A DNA stretch of 64,000 bases from Schizochytrium sp. CCTCC M209059 (Eukaryota; Sar; Bigyra; Thraustochytrida; Thraustochytriidae). The position numbers were made by a program, and so were the translations under genes. Location: the NCBI GenBank assembly GCA_000818945.1, contig KN805412.1, positions 250,523 to 314,522 of the forward strand, written 5' to 3'. Below the pieces are notes generated by a model. The model searched no databases and was not told where the DNA came from. It saw only the letters and a list, made by a program, of their open reading frames with translations. Positions 48,843 to 57,718 of the stretch are shown here, one piece after another (position 1 is the first letter of the stretch; each line of letters opens with the position of its first letter).

Positions 48843-50126
48843 ATGAGCACGGACAAGGCCAAGATGAGCTCTTGCAAGAAGGCTAAAATAGACCGGGAGA
48901 TGTTTGAGGAAAAACAAGCGACCTTGGCGCTTCGCGTCGCTCCGCGTGAGGTTGGAGGACTCATGACGAAATTGAAAAAGTTTACGGTCAGGGGTCGTGG
49001 ACGACGCTCCGTGGTGGACGAGAAGGACGGGGACAGTAAGACGAGCAAGGTCATTGTGCTCGACCCTTCGTTGGTACCAAGTGTTGAAGATTTGGATAAA
49101 ATTGTCGATCCGGCCTCGCGGGAAAAGGCTGGAGCGGAGCTCATTGATTGGGAAGTGCGCAATGGGTATGAGCACTTGACAGTGGAGCAGGTCTTGCGTC
49201 GCCTAATTCCCGAGGACATTAAAGAGTTGCCGTCTTCATTCGAGACGGTGGGCCATCTTGCACATCTCAATTTGCGCGAGGAGGTCTTGCCCTGGCGATA
49301 CGAGGTGGGACAGGTCATTCTTGACAAGAACCCGGTGCTGCGCACTGTCGTGACCAAGGTTGGCTCGATCGAGAATCAATTTCGCACCTTTCCAATGGAG
49401 GTGATTGCTGGGGAGAATAGTACGGAGGTTGAAGTGAAGGAGTACGGCTGTATCTTTCGATTCGACTTTGCCGATGTGTATTGGAATTCACGGCTCCACG
49501 AAGAGCACTGGCGCCTGGTGAACCGCTTCAACGCGAACGAGGTTCTGGTGGATGCCTTTTGCGGCGTGGGGCCATTTGCTATTCCTGCCGCGCGCAAGGG
49601 ACTCAAGGTATACGCAAGTGATCTGAATCCCAAGAGCTATGGCGCGCTTGTGGGCAATATTGCGGCCAACAAGGTTGAAAAGCTCGTGACGGCGAGTAAT
49701 GAGGACGCGCGAGCCTTTATCCCGCGCATTGTATCAACGGGTGTCGTTCCTGATCACGTAGTCATGAATCTCCCCGCTTCAGGTCTGGAATTTCTCGATG
49801 CCTTTCGTGGAGCCTTTGATCCGGATGTCTTTGATGGCACTGCAACGGGTGTCGCCATGAATGATGCGGACAATGAGCCTGCGGCCAAACGTGCCAAGCG
49901 ATCCGATGATGCCAAGCCTCTTTTGCCTCTGGTGCATTGTTATTGTTTTTCGAGCGCTGAAGATTACAAGGAGGACATTGTGGCTCGCGCGGAGCAAAGT
50001 TTGGGGTGCTCACTTGATCGCGATACCGTGGAGGTGCGTCAAGTGCGAGATGTTGCCCCGCGCAAGATGATGTATTGCTTGCATTTCCGCGTCCCCGCCG
50101 CCGCGGCATTTGCCAAGTCTGAGTAA
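48843..50126 (+). CDS. TRM5: tRNA (guanine37-N1)-methyltransferase Trm5
   Basis: 427 aa from the ATG at 48843 (MSTDKAKMSS). An upstream in-frame ATG at 48720 would give 468 aa with an arginine-rich, acid-poor extension (MLVGARVARGLPVVCPVLEK). Domain D1/D2 features: LAHLNLREEVLPWRYEVGQV (NLR motif), VVTKVGSIENQFRTFPMEVI. Catalytic domain: YWNSRLHEEHWRLV, motif I VDAFCGVGPFAIPAARKG, motif II YASDLNPKSYGAL, and MNLPASGLEFLDAF, the Trm5 proline-containing motif. It makes m1G37 (precursor to wybutosine) in tRNA, preventing frameshifting. The dual start would fit joint nuclear/cytosolic and mitochondrial targeting, as known for yeast Trm5. Confidence 0.93.
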   Translation: MSTDKAKMSSCKKAKIDREMFEEKQATLALRVAPREVGGLMTKLKKFTVRGRGRRSVVDEKDGDSKTSKVIVLDPSLVPSVEDLDKIVDPASREKAGAELIDWEVRNGYEHLTVEQVLRRLIPEDIKELPSSFETVGHLAHLNLREEVLPWRYEVGQVILDKNPVLRTVVTKVGSIENQFRTFPMEVIAGENSTEVEVKEYGCIFRFDFADVYWNSRLHEEHWRLVNRFNANEVLVDAFCGVGPFAIPAARKGLKVYASDLNPKSYGALVGNIAANKVEKLVTASNEDARAFIPRIVSTGVVPDHVVMNLPASGLEFLDAFRGAFDPDVFDGTATGVAMNDADNEPAAKRAKRSDDAKPLLPLVHCYCFSSAEDYKEDIVARAEQSLGCSLDRDTVEVRQVRDVAPRKMMYCLHFRVPAAAAFAKSE

Positions 50127-50801
50127 AAAAAGAAGGGGCCTGTAATTGGCATAACATAAAGCTATGATGAAAGAAACCTTTCTATATGCATGATGTCCGT
50201 CCGTATCCTGACAGTCCCTTGTCATGAGGCTACTTTCTTCTTACACCCTCAGCGGAGCTCCTCCTTTGAGACGAATTAGCCTACATAGTACATGCGAGCA
50301 AGCTATCGATCGGCCTCGTGCCGTTTCGTCTCAATGAAACCTCCCGCCGTCACCACGAGGTGCGTTTGCCCCTCCATAACCACCCCCCCCTCCCTCTTCC
50401 CTCCATTTTTCTGATTACCGTACCGCACGCAGCGACCAACGTTCATATCAATGGTCATTGATGTTATTGACTGGTTCATTGATCGTCTGCGAGTCGGCCG
50501 GCGCTTGGCTCGCTTATCGAACGTCCGAGTGGTCCTCTTTGCATGCGGCAGCCGCCCTGCCGTCCATTCCTTGGCCGGCCCCAGCCGCGGTGCGGGGACA
50601 GACGCCCGGCCTGCAGCGGCGGCGGCGGTTCTGCTGGCTCCGGAGAAAAGCTCGCGTGCTCGCTGTTGTTTGCTTGCTCTTCCGTCCCCGGCGGCTCCTT
50701 GGTGTCCCTCTCGCAGGCAGGAACTGCCGCTAAGCGCAAACAGCAGCAAGCAGGCAGGCAAGCAAGGCACGCAAGCAGGCAAGCAAGCAGGCAAGCGAGC
50801 A

Positions 50802-50859
<58 letters not shown>

Positions 50860-51026
50860 GAGAAACAGGAGGCGCTAGCCGACCCCNNNNNNNNNNNNNN
50901 NNNNNNNNNNNNNCGCCCGCGGCAGGCGCCCCGGCGGCGCAGGCAGAGCGGAGCAGAGCGGCGCGGAGAGCAGGGCGGCAGAGAAGGAGCCCAACGGGGT
51001 GCGCCTCGCGCGCGGACGTCGACGCC
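50127..51026. other. intergenic region with N gap and microsatellites
   Basis: 900 bases between Trm5 and the alpha-kinase. It has GCAAGCAGGCAAGC repeats (about 50740-50800), a GACA run (about 50808-50850), the gap at 50887-50913 and GCGGAGCAGAGCG repeats (about 50945-50970). The frame reading into the kinase from 50451 is repeat-derived and crosses the gap, so I do not include it. Confidence 0.5.
50887..50913. other. assembly gap (run of N)
   Basis: 27 undetermined bases next to GACA/GCAAG microsatellites. Confidence 0.99.
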
Positions 51027-52976
51027 ATGGACGGCCTGCTGCGGCTGCCCGTGGGGCCCATCGCGGAGGAGGTCGAGGAGGACGGCAGCTTCCGCACGAC
51101 GCCCTCGACGGCGCCCTCGACGGCGCCCGAGAGCGCGATCCGCGAGGACAAGGCCGCGGCTGCGCGGGGACACGAACACGGCCATCACGGCGGCGACGGC
51201 CGTCGGCGCGAGCAGGAGGACCGCGACGGCGGGGAGCAGCAGCGACCGCGGCTGCGTCGTGACGTGGGCGCGAGTGTAGAAAATGCGACGCCCAACATGA
51301 AGACGCCGGCGGCGCCGCTACTTGTCCGCAAGGAAGGACCGAGGCAGACGGGCGGCGAGCCTGCTGCGTTCCACCAAGGAGCGCGGATCCAGAGTCATGC
51401 TGTCGCTGTCGCTGCCGCTGCCGCTGGCAAAGACGAGCATGGTCACCACGCGCACGGATCGCCAGCTGCAGACGGAGACGCTGTGATGTCATCTCTGGCA
51501 GCAGAAGAGGTTCCCTCTCGCAGCAACAATGTTCACACAAATAATGCATCAATCGCAGGCGCAGGCGGCGGGGGCGGGAGTGGCGAGGACAAGTGGAGCA
51601 AGCTTCACAATTTGGCTGCACTGTATGAACAAGGATTCATTCTTGAGGAGGAGTATCGTGAACGACGGTCACAGCTCATTGACGAGCTGACGGGCACAAC
51701 GTCGTCGTCGTACTCTACAACATCAACGAGCAACGCAGCAGCACGCTCGAAGCCACGCGCAAAACGACGCAAGTCGCGTGTGTCGAGTTCAATTGTGGTG
51801 CCGCGGCCGCCGCCGGATTTTGGGCAAATTCCGACGGAGGAAGCCGTGAAGCACTACTTTAGTCTGGAGTCGCGCTCGTGGAAGAGCGAACCGGTCACTG
51901 TTCGTCTCGACGATACCCCATTCGCCCGTGGCGGGCTCCGTCTCGTGTACCATTTGCAAGAGGTGGGTCCCGATGGGCGCGAGCAGCCGCCTCCGCTCAT
52001 GACGTTTACGCCAGAGGATCTCTTGGCGGCACATCGGCAGGCCGGCATGGCTGCAGCAGCGTCGGCCGCGGCTGCAGCTGCGGCTGCGGCTGCGGTTTCG
52101 GCCAAGACCTCGAGCGCTGAGCAGAGCGCAGCCGAGCAGAGCGCTCAGGACACGGTGGCCCGCATCAACAGTAACGTGGCCAACGCGAAGCGGTCAAGCT
52201 ACGTCGCCAAGATTGCAATCAACCCGAGCGAGGACCCGTCGACGTATTTCCGGGATGTGGAGATGCAGGCGCACTGCGCGCATTACGCAAGACTGTTCAA
52301 TTCGTATAACCCGCCGCGGCTGGTCGAGTTTTGCAAGGCTTGGATTCTGGAGCTAACGGAACGCGAGGGCGCGCCTTTGTGCGCGGTGGAGCGCTTTGTG
52401 GCGGGCGACTACCGCAAGTTCAACAACAACTATGGCTACGTAAGCGAAGACGAGCGTAATACGCCGCAGGCATTTTCGCACTTTACTTATGAGGCCTCGG
52501 CTCGCACCATGTTGGTTGTAGATATTCAAGGTGTGGGCGACTTGTACACGGACCCACAGATCCACACGCTGAACGGGCGAGACTTTGGCAAGGGGAATTT
52601 GGGCATACGGGGCTTTGATAAGTTTTTGTCGACACACCGGTGCAATCAGATATGCAGGTACTTGAAGCTCCCTCCTGTGAACCCCAATTACAATGATTTG
52701 GACGGCACGATGCCTGCGCTGCCGTTCATGCCCGCGACGCGCATCAATAAGCACCACTTTAAGGAGCCTCATTACTACGAGGAGTCGCCGGCTTTGCGCA
52801 AGTATCTTGCGAGCAATCCTTTTGCTCGCAAGAAGCATCGTCGCCGTCATAACGACGGCGGCTTTGGCTCTGATGACGACGACGATGAGGAGGACGACTC
52901 CTTTTTGCGGCAGTGGGCCACGCGGGACACTGTCGAGGCGCCTTGCAGCTTTATGGCCTCGTGCGCGTTGCTCTGA
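51027..52976 (+). CDS. eEF2K-like alpha-kinase with SHOCT-like motif and C-terminal CaaX box
   Basis: 649 aa, single exon; start ATG 51027 (MDGLLRLPVGPIAEEV). Residues 1-185 are low complexity (H, A, G, E). A SHOCT-like helix pair lies at about 188-222 (KLHNLAALYEQGFILEEEY). The atypical alpha-kinase domain spans about 275-550: FVAGDYRKFNNNYGYV, FSHFTYEASARTMLVVDIQG and VGDLYTDPQIHT, then FGKGNLGIRGFDKFL with the Gly-rich nucleotide loop and THRCNQIC with a zinc-binding Cys/His. This is very close to eEF2 kinase. A poly-Ala run interrupts the N-lobe. The eEF2K Sel1-like repeats are absent; instead the tail has a K/R-H cluster, an acidic run and ends CALL, a CaaX box predicting geranylgeranylation and membrane attachment. 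Substrate (eEF2 or myosin) not established. Confidence 0.9.
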   Translation: MDGLLRLPVGPIAEEVEEDGSFRTTPSTAPSTAPESAIREDKAAAARGHEHGHHGGDGRRREQEDRDGGEQQRPRLRRDVGASVENATPNMKTPAAPLLVRKEGPRQTGGEPAAFHQGARIQSHAVAVAAAAAGKDEHGHHAHGSPAADGDAVMSSLAAEEVPSRSNNVHTNNASIAGAGGGGGSGEDKWSKLHNLAALYEQGFILEEEYRERRSQLIDELTGTTSSSYSTTSTSNAAARSKPRAKRRKSRVSSSIVVPRPPPDFGQIPTEEAVKHYFSLESRSWKSEPVTVRLDDTPFARGGLRLVYHLQEVGPDGREQPPPLMTFTPEDLLAAHRQAGMAAAASAAAAAAAAAAVSAKTSSAEQSAAEQSAQDTVARINSNVANAKRSSYVAKIAINPSEDPSTYFRDVEMQAHCAHYARLFNSYNPPRLVEFCKAWILELTEREGAPLCAVERFVAGDYRKFNNNYGYVSEDERNTPQAFSHFTYEASARTMLVVDIQGVGDLYTDPQIHTLNGRDFGKGNLGIRGFDKFLSTHRCNQICRYLKLPPVNPNYNDLDGTMPALPFMPATRINKHHFKEPHYYEESPALRKYLASNPFARKKHRRRHNDGGFGSDDDDDEEDDSFLRQWATRDTVEAPCSFMASCALL

Positions 52977-53345
52977 GGATGAACAATTGACGATGAGGAC
53001 GACGACAAATCCTCTTTTTTTTTTCTTCTTTTTACGGCAGTGGCTCACTTGCTACGCGGGGCATTGTCTGTGATCTCGTGCGCGCGGCTTTGGAGCATAC
53101 CTTTCGTTTACCTCTTTTTCTTTTTTGCCTGTCTTTTTCATGGGGCTACAATGCCCACCCTTTCTAAACTCTTGCTCTGTATGAAATCTGATCTTTGACC
53201 CATCTTTTTTTTGAGACTTCACCGGCTTGTTTGCTTGCTCGGTTGCTTGCTTGGCAGCGAAATGTACGACACCATAAACCAGTCGGTAAACATCTTGTTC
53301 GCAAGTTGAAAGCAAGAGCAACAAGGGGTAGGGAGCGCAAGGCTG

Positions 53346-53603
53346 TTAATGATAGATAACATGGAGATTTATTTCCCCAGCCTTTGTAACGATTGTCGCC
53401 AGCAAGTCGCGACGAATCATACCTACGGCAGTTTCGTCTCCAAGCAAGGAATCCGAGCAACCATTTGCCGGATCTCCCTGGTCCATGCAAGCCTTATACG
53501 CGTCGGCGGCGGCTAGAGACAAGAGCGCAAGGCAGCGTTCGAGTTTTTGGTGATTCGATTCATACCAAGAGTGTGGGGATTGGCGCAGGTGGGGATCGAT
53601 CAC
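53346..53603 (-). CDS. possible small or partial gene (weak)
   Basis: An 85-codon minus-strand frame ending TAA at 53346-53348. It has balanced amino acid composition in its central part (KLERCLALLSLAAADAYKAC then MDQGDPANGCSDSLL), unlike the biased frames around it. It has no ATG at its 5' end, so it would have to be a 3' exon, and I cannot find a convincing acceptor or upstream exon. No family recognised. It may be chance. Confidence 0.2.
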   Translation of the reverse strand: MIDPHLRQSPHSWYESNHQKLERCLALLSLAAADAYKACMDQGDPANGCSDSLLGDETAVGMIRRDLLATIVTKAGEINLHVIYH

Positions 53604-53744
53604 CTCGACCTATCCCCGACTGTTCTCCGCGTCTGGACTTCGCGAGCTGCAAGTGGCTGCCGGTGCGTACTTTGCTCGTTCCGTGTAGCCCGACAATGCT
53701 CGCGCGTCGCAAATGCAAGCATCTTGCCCTGCCGCGGAGCCCAT

Positions 53745-53795
53745 GCTTGCTTGCTTGCTTGCTTGCTTACTTGCTTGCTTGCTTGCTTGCTTGCA
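53745..53795. repeat. CTTG microsatellite
   Basis: About 12 CTTG units with one TTAC variant, followed by an ACGAACGG run (about 53818-53852). Confidence 0.85.
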
Positions 53796-54159
53796 GCTGC
53801 TTTCGCGGCGCCGCGGACGAACGAACGGACGAACGGACGAACGGACGAACGGACAGTCGATCAATCGCCGTCGATCGATTGCACAAGCGTGCCACGTCTG
53901 CGTGCATTTCAGGCTAGCTGCAAACCTCGCACTGGACAAAAATGCTCTCTTTGCCATGACAATCCATCAACTTTTGGCCCGTCGCCCCTCTTGCTTGCTT
54001 GGCTGCACTTGCTCTCTCTCTCTCGCCGATGCGATCGCCGTCCGCCATTTCCCTCCCTCCCCTCCTCGATTTTCCTCCTCCTCCCCGTCGTCGCCGGGCA
54101 TCGCGATGGCGCCGTCCTTCCTCGCCAAGATCTCGCGACCCTCCCTCCCTGCGCCTCCT

Positions 54160-54741
<582 letters not shown>

Positions 54742-55163
54742 TGGTCTTCCGCGCTTTTTCCTGCTTTCCGCGCTTTTTCCTGCTTTCCGCCCCTGCCTCC
54801 TCCGTGCGCCTCTTCCGGGACTTTGGCGGCCGCCGCGAGCACTTCGCGGGTCGCCGGCGGATCCGGATTCTGGGGTGGGCCGCGACTCCCCGTCCCTGTC
54901 CCTGTCCCTGCCGTCAGTCACCAGCTCCCTGTCGCCGTCAGTCAGCCAGCCAAGGTCGGGCCCAGCCTGAGCTCTGCAGGCCGTGGCCACGGAAAGCACG
55001 GCGCGAGGCGGGAGAGAAGGCCCATCGCGGCCACGTTCTGCCGCTTGCTTCGATCTTGGCAAGCTTGCAGAGAGCGAAGCCGACGCGAGGCGACGCGGCC
55101 GACCGGAGTGCTCGCGGTGCCTGTTGCTGCTTGTTGCTTGCCACGTTGTCGCAGTTGCTTGCA

Positions 55164-55172
55164 CTGCTTGCA

Positions 55173-55204
<32 letters not shown>

Positions 55205-55206
55205 GT
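55164..55206. repeat. CTTG microsatellite
   Basis: About ten CTTG units preceded by TTGCACTGC duplications. Same unit as at 24443-24575 and 53745-53795. Confidence 0.8.
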
Positions 55207-55496
55207 GCTTGGCCGCGTAGTCCAGACCGGCGCAGAGAACTTGAAGAGCAGTTTCGTTTGGGGCGGATCCACCCACGCAGCGTCTCCGTCGACGCGGCCG
55301 ACCTCGCGAGTCGAGTCGAGTCGAGTCGAGTGGGACGGGGCGGAGGCTGGAGGGAGCGGTGAATTCAACTTTCGATCTTATGCGTGTGCGTATGCGTGTG
55401 CGTGAGCGCGCGTGTCGCCCTGTCTGCGTCGAGTCAGGCTCCGCTTTGCCAGACAGAGAGAGCTCGCTCGCTCGCTTCCCATCATCCCTCCATCGG

Positions 55497-55590
55497 TCCA
55501 TCCATCCATCCGTCCATCCATCCTTCTATCCCTCCCTCCCTCCCTCCCTCCCTCCTTCCCTCCATCTATCCTCTCTCTCTCTCTCTCTCG
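55497..55590. repeat. CATC, CCCT and CT microsatellite cluster
   Basis: CATC units, then CCCT units, then a CT run, forming one continuous pyrimidine-rich block of about 90 bases. Confidence 0.8.
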
Positions 55591-56837
55591 CGTGCGAACG
55601 AGGTCGCTCTGCACCTGCGCGCCTCGGACCGGCCAGACCGACACGGGAAAAGAAGATCGCTCTTGTTTTCTTCCTTTCCTCCCTCTCCTTCCTTCTTTCC
55701 TTTCTCGCCCACGTGACTCCCTGACTCGCTTGCTAGAAAACCAAAGCCGGGTGCACGCACGCGCCATGATGTCATTACCTTCCTTGGCTTGCCTTGGCTT
55801 GCCTTGGCTTGCCTTGGTTTTTAAAGGCGGCGTCATCCGCATCAGGGTGCCGGCCGTGCCTGCGTCGCCGTGCGCGTGCGCGTCGCAGTCGCCCGCGTTC
55901 CTCGGTCTCGCCTCGGCGGCAGGCGCATCTCGAATCGCGTCACATCGCTTCCCCGGCGCAGCATTCGCAGCGCGAACGCGAACGCGGGGAAAGCTCGAAT
56001 TCGCGCCTTCGTTCGCAAAGATTTCCATCTTGCCGAGCGTGCCTTCGTTTCAGAACGAACCTGCAGCCAGGTTCTTGCAGCGAGTGAAGTTATCGAGCAC
56101 GGCGGCCTCTCGCTCGCGCGCTCGCTCGATATCCAATTCATCCCTGGCCGCAGGCAAGGGAGGGAGTCTAGCTGCACGGGCTGGCCAGCCGCGGCGCGGA
56201 GTGAGGCCGCTGAAAGCGTCGCGTCGGGAAGCCGCTAGCTTTCGCTGCTCTTGGCGGCGGCTCCAGACTCGCTTCGACGCTTGCTTGTTCTGTCACAGCC
56301 GCAGGCCGCGCCCTCGTAACCGGAACCCTAGGCCGTCCCTAGCGGGCAGGACTCTTGACCGGGCAGGGGGAGAGAAAGAAAGCAAGAAAGAAGAAGAGGG
56401 AGAGGGAAAAAAGGAGGAGAGAGGAAGCAGTCGCCAGAAGCTGTGGGGACGCTGTAGGGAGAGAGAGGAGGAAGGGAGAGATGGAAGGAGGCAGGGAGGG
56501 GGCAATGCGGGAGTTCGCATGCGGAGACCGTGCGGAGCGGAGGAGGCCCAGGGGAGGGAGGCCCTGCCTGTGCTGTTGCTGAAGATTGGTAGAGGCAGCC
56601 ACTTGATTGACTGGTTGACTGTTTGAGGCGAGGCGGGGGCGATCGAGACGGTCTCCTCAGTATCACGACCCTCTCGCCATTGTTTGGTTTCCGGAGCACG
56701 GAGCAGTGGTCGGATGGCTGTGCTGGCCGGACGGCCGGACGGCTGGCTGGCTGTCCGTCCTGGCTGACCGGCTGGCCGACTATCTGTGGCCTCCTGTTCG
56801 TGATCGTTTGTACGGTTCGTTTGTCTGCGTTGCTTTG

Positions 56838-56840
56838 CCC

Positions 56841-56875
<35 letters not shown>

Positions 56876-56877
56876 CG
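56838..56877. repeat. CTGT microsatellite
   Basis: About nine to ten CTGT units; the complement (CAGA/GACA) matches the repeat at about 50808-50850. Confidence 0.85.
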
Positions 56878-57069
56878 TTTGTCCTTTGTAATATTATTCT
56901 AGCGAGGTCCACGTTCGCGGGCTCGCGGACCGGTCCGTCGACAAGGCGCAACTTGAACATGCCATGCATGGCCCCGGCCGGCCGGTCGGCGAGCCGCCAC
57001 GAGTCCACGCTCCCGGCCGGCCCCATCCGCCGTGGTCGCCGCATCCAGCCCGGCCGCCCTGTCTCCTCG

Positions 57070-57128
<59 letters not shown>
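57070..57128. repeat. second CTTT microsatellite
   Basis: About 14 perfect CTTT units, a short version of the tract at 54161-54739, about 590 bases upstream of the PX-kinase start. Confidence 0.9.
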
Positions 57129-57718
57129 GGGTTGTTCGCCCGCCCTGCTCGCTCTCGCCCTCTCTTTCTTCCTCGCTCTCTTGTTTCGCTTCGATGTTTT
57201 CCCGGGTGCCGCGAGAGTCCCTGCCTGCCCCTACCCGCCAGCCTCAGCGCCGCGCTGGCTGCCTGAGCTAGCTGGGCCCCCTCCCATCTCTCCCCTTCCC
57301 GCCCAGCCGCGGCGACGCGGCGCCCTTCGTCGTGGCCTCGTCTTCACCCAGGTTCGTCGCTGTCGGATGCGCGTCCAGGGCAATGAGCCAACTCCTCGCG
57401 GCGCAGGCAGCCCAGCCCAGCCCAGCCCAGCCCAGCGCAGCCCAGCGCAGCGCAGACGCCGGGCCTGTCTCGCCTCGCGCCTCCCTCCCTTCCTTGCTTG
57501 CTTGCCTCCCTCCCTCGCAGGTCCCTGGCGCGGCCTCGATCGCGCGGTCGCCTCCCTCCATCGCCGCATCGTGGTCGCCATTTTGAAATCCGCGGGGAGG
57601 GCGGGCGAGCGAGCGAGCGAGCGAGGCGCGCCCGTGCCGCGCCCGCGCCGCGCGCGAGCGGGGCGACGCAGGGGAGGCCAGGCGCGGCGGCAGCAGAACC
57701 GGAGCCGGAGAGGCGCAG

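Noticed and set aside
50451..51026. N-terminal extension of the alpha-kinase
   Set aside because: Made of GACA/GCAAG repeats and crosses an assembly gap; the ATG at 51027 is the first credible start.
55412..56626. Plus-strand open frame of 404 codons in the repeat-rich block
   Set aside because: R/S/P-rich, spans CATC/CT microsatellites, several frames open at once, no domain seen.
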